A stretch of DNA of 15,318 nucleotides from assembly GCA_000697335.1 (NCBI GenBank), contig JNEM01014878.1, positions 1-15,318 of the forward strand, read 5' to 3'. Below, piece after piece: positions 1 to 9,573 of the stretch (positions within the stretch are counted from its first letter, which is position 1; each line of letters starts with the position of its first letter). Below the pieces are notes generated by a model that searched no databases, was not told the DNA's origin, and saw only the letters and a list, made by a program, of their open reading frames with translations. The translations under genes were made by a program, and so were the position numbers. This DNA comes from Conidiobolus incongruus B7586 (taxonomy: Eukaryota; Entomophthoromycota; Entomophthoromycetes; Entomophthorales; Conidiobolaceae).

Positions 1-700
1 AATATAAAAACATATTAAATTTGATTAAAATATTAAAAAACTATTGTAATTATAACTGAATAAAATATATTAAGATGTAACTATAAACCAAAGGTTTTAT
101 GAAATTATTATTATAATTAATATAATATAGATCCTTTTATATAATTCTTTATTAAATTATTAGTCAGAATATTAGATTAAATTAATAAAATATTCTTTAT
201 AAATTTTGGAATATTAATTTTTTATTTATAGACAAAAGTTAAAAATTATAGTAAATTTTAATAAAATATTATATTCCTATTTAATTCTTTAAATAATATC
301 AATTAATAAATTATTTCACATTGGATTTTTATATAAATCTTTTTTAATTATGGTTTTAAATATAATTAAAGGATATTATTATTTTATATAATAATTATAG
401 AATATATAAAGCTAAAATTATAAAATATTATTTAATTGGAGAAAAATTAAAAGAAATCCATATCTAATATACTCACCAGGTTATAACTTATATGATTTTA
501 TTTGCTTTAAGTTATTAAAAAATTAGCTCACAAAAAACAAAATTATTGTAAAAAAATTAAATTATTTTTTAAAACTTTAAATTTCAGTCTTTAATAAAAA
601 AACTATTTTTTAAATACTAGAAGCTTGTTAAAAGTATAACAAAAGGTTATTAATAATAAAAAAGAATATTCCTTTTATATTATATATTAAATGTTTAATT
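1..700 (-). repeat. Left arm of a diverged ~0.7-kb inverted repeat
   Basis: Read on the reverse strand, this stretch aligns almost without gaps to the plus strand of about 13985-14690. The best block is TTTCAGTCTTTAATAAAAAA near 582-601, matched at 14070-14098 in reverse with one extra A. Other matching points are the ATATCTAATAT word near 460-470 and the AATTAATA words near 300-310. By eye the arms agree at roughly two thirds to three quarters of positions, with many C/T and A/G differences. The left arm is cut by the window edge, so its true end is unknown. No coding frame is evident, so the family cannot be named. It could be an old mobile element or another dispersed noncoding repeat. Confidence 0.75.
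625..642. other. Small hairpin inside the left repeat arm
   Basis: TTGTTA and TAACAA form a 6-bp perfect stem around a 6-nt loop. The aligned position in the right arm (14035-14056) forms an 8-bp stem. One inner pair differs between copies in both partners (T-A here, C-G there), so pairing is kept. A role for the fold is inference only. Confidence 0.4.
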
Positions 701-779
701 TTAATCTCAAATATTCTATTTAATTAAAATCTGGAGAAATATATTAGATCAAATGATGCAATCCAAAACTATATCAGGT

Positions 780-1260
780 TTTGAAATTTTTAATAATTGA
801 GTGTTTATATAATATAGAAGGATTGTACAATGCATGGCACCCAAAGTTGATGTTTATATAGTATAATAATCTTAAACCAAAACTCCTGTATTAAAAAATT
901 AATAGTAAAAAATGCCGGAGTTTGAAATAGGAATATGATTTTGAGGACTATTAAATTCCTTGGAAGATAAAATTCACAAATGTTATAATGTGTGGCATAA
1001 TTCCAAACCATGAGGAGTTTTTCATCTAAAAGTGATGCCAATTTGTAATTTTCTTCTTTAGTACCAATACTAAGGTATGGGCGATTCGCAACATCTACAT
1101 TTAACACTTCAATTTCCAAATCTCATTCAAATCTCGTGATAATTAGCTCATTATCTTTAGTATATTACTAACTAGAAACTTCATTATCTTCCGAGATACT
1201 CCAAGTACTCATTATATAATTAACGTGGCTATTCACCGGCTAATGATCTAATAAAAATTC
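780..1260 (-). other. Coding-like island with an open minus frame, unidentified
   Basis: GC content and sequence complexity rise here compared with the flanks. The longest open frame runs on the minus strand from about 1128 down to 805. It has no ATG at its start, so if real it would be an internal or last exon or a decayed gene. Its first half is hydrophilic and mixed (for example LNVDVANRPYLSIGTKEEN). Its second half is hydrophobic and AT-coded, and may be read-through into noncoding DNA. A second protein-like minus stretch (ATG at about 1211, reading MSTWSISEDNE) lies just upstream in another frame. I do not recognise either. A chance open frame is quite possible. Confidence 0.2.
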
Positions 1261-1621
1261 ACTCATTTCTCGACTCGCGACTTGGAATTGTTCAATCCTT
1301 GCAAGATCTAACTAGTGAAAAATTGATCTTTTTGTTTTCACGACTATATCTGATCACTACCTCCTTTATTATACTGATATGTCTTTTAATAACTGGGGAA
1401 AATAGTGCCAAATTCACAAACCTTGTTAGAATGGAGAAGATCAAAAATTTTAGTTTAAAAAGTATATGGGATATATTCAGTATTACAAGATTGTAAATTA
1501 ATTTATTGGGCATTAGTTTGACTAAAGAGGACGATTCAAAAAAAGTATACTTTATTTTTATCAATTTATTATTTTTAATTACAACTTTAAATCCTTTAAA
1601 CAATTTTAATTTTAAATACAT
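1240..1621 (-). CDS. Hypothetical small protein, possibly two exons
   Basis: A minus-strand frame opens with ATG at 1621 and would run without a break to 1292. A possible 49-nt intron (1312-1360, donor GTAGTG, acceptor CACTAG) would instead join residue 87 to a hydrophilic tail beginning LDLARIEQFQVASREMS and ending at a TAG at 1240, giving about 110 residues. The first part is lysine- and isoleucine-rich with a hydrophobic middle (about residues 42-75) that could be a membrane segment. No family is recognised. An opposite-strand frame (about 1224-1496) is also open, which weakens the strand choice. This is a candidate only. Confidence 0.2.
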
Positions 1622-2280
1622 AGGACAAACTATTGAAAAATTTTTTTACAATATAACTAAAAATTTTTAATTAATAATGAAATTGATAAATTATCCCTAT
1701 TGAGATTGATATGACTATTAAATATATTATATCTTTTTGTTTTATTGACAATAATTCCAATCTAAAAAACACTGGTAAAGTCAAAAAACCCAAGAAAATT
1801 ACCATTGGATTCAAAGAGAGCTTCAATTATCAATAATATCTCAAATAATATAATAACCAATTGAATTTTTGAGATGATCATATTAAAACTTGTAATTATT
1901 TATTTAGAATATTACCGATTCCAATAGTGGGAAATTTGTTAATTATTTTTGAAAATTAATTAAAGATCCTTTAAATATTGTATCAATTTAATATTTGATA
2001 AAATATATAAAAAATTTGAATATGAAAAATTATTGAAATAAATGAGTTTTATGTTGCCAATTAATTTAGGCGATTCATTAGTGAGAGTTGTCAGTCAAGG
2101 TATATTCAAATATTAACTGATTATATATAAATTTAACCTATAAATTCAAATTATTAATTTTTTAACTCAAAAATTTTTATATTGAATTAGTTTAGTTCAA
2201 ATTTCAAAGAAAATTATCAAAAGATTAATCTTTTTAAATATTATCAATAATATAGGATTATGATAGTGTTGTGTTTTATA
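1622..2280. other. AT-rich stretch, no convincing gene
   Basis: This is mostly AT-rich sequence without a recognisable gene. A short minus ORF (1881 down to 1762, 39 residues, beginning MIISKIQLVIILFEILL) has a signal-peptide-like hydrophobic start. A 31-nt GT...AG gap at 1772-1802 could extend it to 1671, but an intron that short is doubtful. A plus ORF begins at 2042 (MSFMLPINLGDSLVRVV) and soon meets stops. Neither is called as a gene. Confidence 0.3.
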
Positions 2281-2520
2281 TTAAGTTTTATAAATAAAGA
2301 TCGTAGTTAGAAAAGTACTCAAAATATGATTTAGTAAATTATTTATTAATCCTGCTTTTTAACGTATCGGGACTGTAGGTTTGAAAACTTACTGTTGGGT
2401 TTAAATAATTGAATCAATGAATGATATGGGATTTGGATAAAATCTAACAAAGAAAATAAAGAGAACAAAGAGTATCCTTCAATTATAGACTGACAAAGCC
2501 AGCTTAAAATAGAAATAATA
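2281..2520 (-). other. Exon-like minus-strand frame, unidentified
   Basis: The minus frame from 2520 to 2346 is open for 58 codons (for example ILSWLCQSIIEGYSLFSLF) and begins just after an AAACCAG acceptor-like site. It contains a textbook donor, GTAAGT, at 2392-2387. Using it with the AG at 2353-2352 would remove 41 nt and give a tail ending at a TAA at 2281. The product is hydrophobic and matches nothing I know. No ATG is present, so an upstream exon would be needed and I could not place one. Hydrophobic frames of this kind also arise by chance in AT-rich DNA. Confidence 0.2.
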
Positions 2521-2786
2521 CTGGTTTAGCTATCAAACTGGAAGAGATGATTAATTTTGAAATACAACAATAGTAACAATTAATATTCAACTTTAAACTT
2601 ATTTATTATTAACATTCAAAATTTAATTTATTTGAATAAAATACAAATATTTCAAAAATTCAAATTATATTGATAATTTTGAAATTAATGGGTAGTTTCC
2701 CAAATTTGGCACATATATCTATTCAAATTATGATTATTCATATAATTAATAAAGTGTTAGAATAATGATGATAATAAAAAGTTTCT
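2521..2786. other. AT-rich spacer, nothing recognised
   Basis: This is low-complexity AT-rich sequence with a small less AT-rich patch near 2690-2710. Frames on both strands are short, and no RNA gene or repeat was seen. Confidence 0.5.
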
Positions 2787-3448
2787 CTATATATAATTTT
2801 TAATATTAAATAATCGACAATCGTAATCGTGGGAAGAATCGGACTTGGTGAGCTTAAACAGAGAATTGACAGTAGTACACATGTATTTACCACAAAATTA
2901 CAAATGTGTGGGTTTCAACAAATAAGGTGAAAATAGCTGACTGTAAATTGGGTTCTTCGAATAAGGTAAATATTTCATGCTCGTCAGGACTCAATGCTTT
3001 TTTGGGAGTGTTGCAAGGAAGCACAAATAATAGATGCTTTGAGAATAATAATTATTAGATGTAGTTTATTGGTTTACTCACAATAATCTTATATTAGATG
3101 TAATTGTTCACTTTTATGGATGAGAGCAAGTTTATCTCGGAAAGGGACGGAATTAACCAGTTTATCAAAGGGGTGACTCCCAAAATGAATTCTCGATTTA
3201 GTCTGGTAATTGTAGTTTCTTGGGTGATTGACAAGATTATTTCCTATCATAGTATATCAAATCCACTGAATTTATAGATTTTAAACCAGGTTGTTGAATA
3301 AGGTTCGTAAAGTTATGCTATTGAGAATATGATTGTTAATTATATCAATCAAATTGAAAACATTGATACATCAAAAATGATAAATATCAATATAAAGATA
3401 CCGAACTCGAATTGTTAATATATCAAATATGTAATTGATTAAATTCAT
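2787..3448. other. Coding-like island upstream of TRS120, strand unresolved
   Basis: GC content is clearly higher than in the flanks, and open frames exist on both strands. On minus, a five-exon model keeps phase throughout. Its exons are 3448-3402, 3317-3287, 3243-3112, 3036-2902 and 2852-2787, and its introns of 84, 43, 75 and 49 nt all have GT...AG ends. It would give 136 residues, mostly hydrophobic. On plus, 2877-3059 is open and hydrophilic (KVKIADCKLGSSNKVNISC), and an ATG ORF lies at 3116-3277. A hydrophobic reading opposite a hydrophilic one often means the hydrophilic strand is the coding one, which favours plus. No family is recognised. The minus model would share a 175-bp divergent promoter with TRS120. 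Confidence 0.3.
3116..3277 (+). CDS. Candidate small ORF of 53 residues, unknown function
   Basis: The ORF begins with ATG, has an in-frame stop shortly upstream and ends in TAG. The N-terminal 30 residues are hydrophilic and charged (MDESKFISERDGINQFIKGV), and the next 15 are hydrophobic (near SLVIVVSWVI), which could be a membrane anchor. It is the only short frame in the island with both its own start and stop and a balanced composition. The hydrophobic part begins at a GTAATT that could be a splice donor, so the C-terminal end is uncertain. It does not resemble any family I know. TRS120 begins about 350 bp downstream on the same strand. Confidence 0.2.
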   Translation: MDESKFISERDGINQFIKGVTPKMNSRFSLVIVVSWVIDKIISYHSISNPLNL

Positions 3449-3453
3449 TCCAT
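3383..3453 (+). repeat. Upstream copy of a 58-nt direct repeat flanking TRS120
   Basis: Positions 3383-3440 align without gaps to 7630-7687. The first 18 nt are identical, the last 20 differ at one site, and the middle 20 are weakly matched, giving 46 of 58 identical. Weaker similarity continues about 13 nt further right. The two copies lie on the same strand, one about 180 bp before the TRS120 start codon and one about 660 bp after its stop. Origin and role are unknown. Confidence 0.6.
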
Positions 3454-3623
3454 CTGATTCATTATTGAATTACTCTTAAAATTTACTGTAGTGAAAATGA
3501 ACATTTTTTATATTGGTTAAATTCCCATAAAATTTTAAACATTGATAGTTTTAAATAAATTAATTCCAATCCATCTCATTAATATCATCACAGTCACTTT
3601 ATATTCCAAACCATAAAAAAATA
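3454..3623 (+). promoter_or_regulatory. Presumed TRS120 promoter and 5' leader
   Basis: This AT-rich interval lies directly before the TRS120 ATG. It holds a T-run followed by TATATT near 3504-3515 and a C/T-rich patch at about 3566-3600, both common in fungal promoters and leaders. The function is assigned by position only; no specific factor site is recognised. Confidence 0.3.
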
Positions 3624-6600
3624 ATGTCAACAACAATTTTCAGTCCCAGCCACCTAACCATTTTAATCCATTCCTTAAATTCTACTAATGAAAATCCTCT
3701 GTTGTTAGAAAAACGCAAATCCCTAATAACTTCAAATCGTACCATATATATCAAAGACCTAATCACAAGTGGAAGTCTCGAAGGCCGCAAATCAAAATTA
3801 CAAAATCAATTATATTCCAAAGGTTTCGTTAATTTAAATTTTGTTGAAGTGAATATGGGAAATTGGAAAAAACAATTTGAAGGTTTTCAGATGAATAGAA
3901 AAATTTTAGTGGTAAATACTATGATTGATGATTGAACTTTGTTAATGATTGTAGGTTGTAGGTATTTTGGAAGCTGATAAGGTTGTGGATGATATTGACC
4001 AAATTTATAGGAAATTTCAAGATTTTGTAAGTTCAATAGATACTGTTGTGACTTATAGATGTTTCGCTTTTAACTGTGATAAATTACAAAGAACTTTGGA
4101 TGAGGAGGGGAACAGATGGAGTGGTTTAGTTATTGCTGATGGTTTGGAAGGTCAGGAGAGGATTGAGAGCGCTACTTACTCGTATGTGGGGGATATGATT
4201 CTCAATTGTTTTGAATTGGCTACGGGTTTGGTAAGTCCAGACCACTTGAGTCTGCCCAGCTCCGTACCCGTGGTGCAGGATGAGCAGATGAGTAGATCAA
4301 ATACAAACTCGCCGCCATTGTTTCAATATGGGGACAAGATGTCGCATCATAGGAAGTCGGCATTCAGTTTAGGGTTTAAGGACTATAATTTGCAGTTGCA
4401 GAGTAAGGTTAACGAGTTGGCACATCAGGTCGGGATGGTGAGTGGTGACGCCAAACAGAAGCGAAAGACACTAGGTCGTCAGTTGAAACTTTGTTCAGAT
4501 TTATACCTAATGACTGGAAGATTCCCTCAAGCTTACCACTTGTACCAAAAATCCATTGAAATTAACAAGAATAACAATGATCCCCTCTGGCTTGCCAGTT
4601 CCATTGAGGGCTACCTATGTTGCGTTGTATTCCTACTATCCCTTGGCGACGCTTTGGAAGCCACGAGCTCACACTGGCAAGGAAAGACCCCCAACAAAGT
4701 GTGGGGTGAAGTGGTGCAGCGCTACTCTACCGAAGTCGTCGACCTCTACTCCAAAACCGACTATCCCCTCTTGGTCGTTGAAAGCTACCTCAAAGTGGCC
4801 AAACTAACCAGTGTTCTCCATCGATTCGGTCCCAACGGCCTCGCCCCATTTCAAGCCATTGCCAACGACAATTTAGATCCTCTGGATTCTCCTCCCACGC
4901 ACCCGCCGTCAATCTCTAGGACACTCGTCGCTGAATGGGCCTCAACTGTCGCGAATTCAAAACTCTCCGAATTGGACGACGCGGACCACATTCCAATTCT
5001 CATACAAATCGGATCTATCTACGGTTCTATAGGTTATAACCGCCAACGCGCATTCTATTATAAACTTGCCGCTCAAAAGTTCTTGAGTTCTCAATCTCCA
5101 GCAAAGTTTCTAGTCCCTATATTTGCCAATCCAATCCCACAAATTGTCCCATACTGCAGATCAATATGCCAAGGGTATAATTTAAGTACTTCCGAGGAAG
5201 GATGGGTTCAAAACCAAATGAAAGTGTATAGGACATTGTTATCGATCTGTGAAGCTGCTTCAAATCCCCAACTCTTGAGGCAATACCTCATACAAAATCT
5301 TGTACAATTGCATCCTCATCTAACAAGGACTGATCAGGATTTTATTTTGGTGAAATTACAACGTTCCTCCAGTACTGCTAACTATCATTTTAATTCGGAT
5401 TCCATAGAATTACCTTTGCAATGTAAATTCGTCGAACTTTTGGGTACTCTGACGCAGGATGAGATTGTGGAGAGTGGCAAGGGACCGTTCCTTTACAGTC
5501 CGTTTACAGTTCGAAATAAAGGTAATGCGAAAATGGACAGGGTCGATATTGAAATTGGAAAAGAGTATACAATCAAGTTGGAGATATTTAATCCATTCAA
5601 AGTGGAATTGATGTCAAAATGTTCACTAAAATTTGATCAAGAATTGGACTCCGATACGATGGAGGTGAATTTAATGCCTTTGAAATCTACAGTTATTACA
5701 TTTCCAATCAAAATCGATAAGCCAATGGAATTTCATCTCCGAGGCATAGAATTCTCAACAATTTTGAATTCCCAACAATTCCTTGGGTTTAGAGATCTCG
5801 ACAACGGTATTACATTGGCATCCAAGTATCCCAAACCCGTGGTTGCTTGTAACTACCCTGAGGTTGTAGAATGCTACGACGGTGTTCCAATTCATTTCGA
5901 TATGGAATTAGAAAATTTTGGAATGACTGAAATTACCAATATAGAAGTTGAAAATTGTCAATTCTTGAGCAAAGATGTCGAAGAGGGGTTGGAAGCGATG
6001 TTTGAGAGGGATACTTTGATACAATTGAATGAATTAAAACTCCAAAATATAGACAAAATTTTCATTGAACCTAAAAAACCTTGGAAGACAACACTTGAAT
6101 TGAAAGTTACAGGAGTGACAGATTCCATTCAGTTCTCATTAAGGATTTGGGATCGTAACGCAATGTCCAATCATATCAAAGTCAAATTCAAAGTCAAAAT
6201 TAACCCTCTTGTGGTCACTAAATCCCTAGAGTTTTGGAATGAATTCGCCACTCAATTCCACTCAATAGCCAAAGATTGTAAATTCGATTTAACAGAATTT
6301 AAGAGTCCCAAAGGTCTTTTGAAATGGTATCTTTACAATCCCAGTTCGGACTATCCCATTAAACTCCAAGCAAAATCTAAAGAATTTGAAATTTTACCAC
6401 AACAAACTACAAATATCCTCATCCCTTACGAATTGATTAGTTTGTCGGAACCTTTAGAACCTATTCCAATACTCAACACATCATTGGAAGGTTCACAATT
6501 CATTTTGAAAGATGATGATAAAGAGAATCAAGGTGTGTTACAACGTTTATTTTGGATTAAACGTAACTTAATTGATCAATTGGGATCTATTCAAATTCAA

Positions 6601-6972
6601 CACCAATCCCAATGGATTCATTTGAGTATGGAATTTTTGAGAATCAGAGAAAATCAATTACAACAGTTATTGAAACCTGAAGTTTGGATGAGTTTTGACA
6701 CCCTTAAAACTGAAGATAGATTGAAATTCTTAAATGTACAGATTCATAACGATATGGCTACCCATTTAATATCCAAATTAACTCTAAGTCACCCCAATAT
6801 CGTAGTATTGGGTTCTAATCCTATTTTAGTACAAGAAATAATTCCAAATGGTGTTGGGAATGTCAGTATCAAGTTTGTTATAAAAAATAATGTGTTTGAA
6901 GGCTTTGTAATTCCAATTAAATTGGAGAATTTTAAGGATGAAATCTTATTCGGGAGGGAGATTATTATTTAA
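3624..6972 (+). CDS. TRS120: TRAPPII complex subunit Trs120 / TRAPPC9-like
   Basis: Trs120 is a core TRAPPII subunit. The complex is the exchange factor for Ypt31/32 (Rab11) and works in late-Golgi and endosome traffic. I read the CDS as exons 3624-3911 and 3955-6972, giving 1101 residues, somewhat shorter than yeast Trs120 (about 1290) and near human TRAPPC9. The N terminus (IFSPSHLTILIHSL) matches the family's opening strand. The splice joins NRKILV to VVGILEADK, restoring the hydrophobic strand that precedes the RCFAF motif (about 131-135). The TPR-like helical block shows DLYLMTGRFPQAYHLYQKS at about 278-296 and GSIYGSIGYNRQRAFYYKL at 449-467. From about 590 the protein is beta-rich (GPFLYSPFTV, then IKLEIFNPF), as in the Ig-like half of the family. 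Without the splice, exon 2 would have only a TTG start. The region 4200-5000 is much richer in GC than both gene ends. Confidence 0.93.
3912..3954 (+). other. 43-nt spliceosomal intron of TRS120
   Basis: The intron begins GTAAAT and ends TTGTAG, with a possible branch site at TTAAT or TTGAAC. It is phase 0: exon 1 ends ...ATT TTA GTG and exon 2 begins GTT GTA GGT. It contains in-frame stops, so reading through it would truncate the protein at 103 residues. A second AG seven bases downstream (3960-3961) would shift the frame and is unlikely to be used. Confidence 0.85.
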
Positions 6973-7629
6973 TTATTTATTTAATATTAATATTAAATTA
7001 TTATATTGGTTTAAAATAAAAAAAATATTAAAATGTGAATTAAATTTATTTAATAATAATAAATATTCAATTAATACAATTACATTTATTTTACAAGATT
7101 CAAAAAGCAATAAGATATTTGTATTAATTTAAATGATTGATCATCATAATTCTAACCTTAAAATATATAAGACATATTATAACCAACTGATAATATTTCC
7201 AAATCGCTTTTATATACACACTCTCTTAAATTGTATACTTGAAAATTAAAATGTATATTCAAAATATTTATAATATTAAATATATATTACCCAATTTTGA
7301 TTTATAACTTTACATATATATATATGGGTACTATACTTATTCTGAAATTCAAACTATAATCATTTAAGTAATTTCATTAGTTGAAAATTGATAAATTTAA
7401 TAGGTAACTTAAAGTTATCATAATTTACAATATTATTAGAATATTAAAATAATAATATCATTTAATTTATCTACTTGAAATTTCTATATTATAAAAAATA
7501 TGAATGTTATCTTATTAATTCAAATATAAATATATATTCAATTCAATCATGTTTGTAAAGTGATATTATTTGTTCTATATTTTTCTAAGAATTATTGTTG
7601 AAATTGAATACTTGATCAATACCAATATC
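6973..7629. other. TRS120 3' region and AT-rich spacer
   Basis: An AATAAA lies at 7015-7020, about 43 nt after the TRS120 stop, and is a possible poly(A) signal, though such words are common in AT-rich DNA. A (TA)n run occupies about 7312-7325. An open frame continuing to 7132 is AT-coded and runs out of phase with the gene end, so it is not called. No other gene is visible. Confidence 0.4.
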
Positions 7630-7700
7630 AATATCAATATAAAGATATTCTTTTGAATTTGATGATATATTAAATATGTAATTGATTTAATAGATTGCAT
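7630..7700 (+). repeat. Downstream copy of the direct repeat flanking TRS120
   Basis: This is the partner of 3383-3453, in the same orientation. The shared ends are AATATCAATATAAAGATA and TATTAAATATGTAATTGATT (one difference in the latter). The sequence just before it also repeats the CAATAT word (CAATATCAATATCAATAT), which is a small local tandem. Confidence 0.6.
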
Positions 7701-7899
7701 TGTAAATTATTTATAATTTATTTACCTGAATAAATTTTTGTAGGTAATAAATTGATAATTATTAGATAGAATTTTATAACAACATTTATTAATTTTTTGA
7801 GTGTATATATAGATTGATCATTGATAGAATTTCAATGATTAAATATTTTTAAAAAAAATTTGTTATTGTTGAATTTGTATTATAAAAAATAGGTTAAAT
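7701..7899. other. AT-rich spacer, nothing recognised
   Basis: This is plain AT-rich sequence with short frames only. Confidence 0.5.
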
Positions 7900-8930
7900 T
7901 TGGCTAGATTCATGTTAATCAATAAGTACATCAAAGTATCTTTCAATTATATTGCTATTCTTAAATTGAAACCCTCGGCTTTGGTTATCATTAGAGCTGT
8001 TTCTATTAAAAGTATTAACATCGGCCAAATCTTTCTGATGCGCAGATTTAAGAGAAACTCAAACAAGAGCTAAATTCATATTCATTAACATTTTAAAATA
8101 ACTATTAGATTGATTATTAATATAAAAAATGGTATATAAAAAACTTTGATTTAAATCGAATTTAAGATGAGTTTTATTTTTATAATCTAAGTTGGTATTA
8201 TTCACTAAATTGACTCTATTTTGTATGATAATCTTGGGGGAGGGTCACATTTTTATCATGTAGATAGAATAAGATTTCCTCTGCCCCAAATTTATTTCAA
8301 ATCTAATTTGAATTTTTAAAGCTTTGATTATTGGTTGTAATCTATACATTTCATTGCAGTTCATTTCAATAAATTAGAAAATCATCTGAACTTTGGATAA
8401 TAAAACAGTTACTAATCAAATTATGATAACTCACAACATGAGTCAATACCTGGAGTAAAAAGAAATTTCTGAAATTATTCAAATAAAGTATATATTAAAC
8501 TATTAAACATAAAAGTTTTTCAAATAAAACTTACTCAGTTTAAAATGTCTTTGTGAAAGTAGATTTAGTTATTTGATTTATGAATCTCGTAAGTGGTTCA
8601 AAGAAATTAAAAATACAAGCAAATCAACTTCAATTAATCGAAATTACATATATTATAAACTTTATATTATTCTATCAGGGCCAATATCAAATATTTCTAA
8701 ATTATATATATCAACGATTTTGATAAAAAATGCTTTTTGAACTAAACCGAATAAAATTTCTAAATAATATCCCTCTACTGTTGAAAAAAATACACGAGTT
8801 GGACAAAGATCTTAATAACCATTTTCATTGGTTAATCCAATATTGAACGATGAAATAATTTAAATAAATTAGATAATGTTTCAAATCGCTTGCAGAATGT
8901 ATATTAAACATAAATAAATCTATATTATGT
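7900..8930. other. Coding-like patches between TRS120 and OPY2, strand unresolved
   Basis: Several short patches stand out from the AT-rich background. On minus, 8061-7918 is open and hydrophilic (KDLADVNTFNRNSSNDNQSR, then a stop). On minus, 8367-8240 gives an ATG frame (MNCNEMYRLQPIIKALKIQ). On minus, 8811-8662 is open for 49 codons. Good donor words (GTAAGT near 8535, GTGAGT near 8434) and an acceptor (AATTTCAG near 8470) lie between them. On plus, 8730-8846 is a clean ATG ORF of 38 residues (MLFELNRIKFLNNIPLLLKK), helical and hydrophilic. I could not build one model that keeps phase through all of them. They may be a fast-evolving intron-rich gene, a decayed gene or chance. Confidence 0.25.
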
Positions 8931-9258
8931 TGTGTTTAGATATTATATATATTTTGAATGAATCGACAGTATAATATTTTTAATAAAAAATCAAATATTG
9001 ATCAAAATATTAGTACTAATTTTGGTAGGGAAATATTTGTTCATTAATTAATTTAATTAGTCAAATTATTTGAAATTTATCTTTTACCTCAATCTTGCTT
9101 TTAATTTTTTGAATCTCTTTGACATCTTTAACTTAGTTATTATTGTGACTGCTTAGTTCTTTTATATATAATCTGTTATATGATTATATATATTTAACAC
9201 TATTTATTATTCCTCATAACATTTATTTAAATCGTTTTTGATTTGATTTTAATTAATA
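8931..9258. other. AT-rich spacer, nothing recognised
   Basis: This is AT-rich noncoding sequence downstream of both neighbouring genes. No frame, repeat or RNA gene was recognised. Confidence 0.5.
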
Positions 9259-9315
9259 CATTGATTAATAAAAATGAAAAATATATTTGGCCTGATCATT
9301 TTTCATTAATCAATG
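9259..9315. repeat. Foldback (inverted repeat) of about 57 nt
   Basis: CATTGATTAAT (9259-9269) pairs perfectly with ATTAATCAATG (9305-9315). GAAAAAT (9276-9282) pairs with ATTTTTC (9298-9304). A 6-nt bulge lies on the left side, and the loop carries the only GC-rich word nearby (TGGCCTGATC). It lies about 260 bp downstream of the OPY2-like stop. It could be a small foldback element or a chance structure. Confidence 0.5.
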
Positions 9316-9573
9316 AATTTCATTCTAAAAGTATCTCTAAAACTAGTAAAGAAAATTTTATTTTCAAATAGCATAATATTAATATTAAATCAATTTCAAA
9401 AATATTAGATTTATTATGAATAATTAAATTCATATATAAATTAATTATGATTAATGATATCAATACCTATTTCAAAAAGTAATTGAAATTTTAATAATTT
9501 TAAAATGAAAATTAAAATATAATTAAAATATTTAGTTTTATTTAATTAATAATAATAATATCATATGAATCAA
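9316..9573. other. AT-rich region downstream of the OPY2-like gene
   Basis: This presumed 3' region of the leftward OPY2-like gene shows only AT-rich sequence. No specific poly(A) signal can be picked out with confidence. Confidence 0.4.

Noticed and set aside
3599-3790. Minus frame opposite TRS120 exon 1
   Set aside because: It is antisense to an exon whose protein fits the Trs120 N terminus.
4556-4807. Open plus frame inside TRS120
   Set aside because: It is an alternative frame within the GC-rich, strongly family-matching part of TRS120; such shadows are expected there.
6938-7132. Open plus frame overlapping the end of TRS120
   Set aside because: It is out of frame with TRS120 and continues into AT-coded sequence (Asn, Lys, Ile, Leu only). 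Nothing supports a gene.
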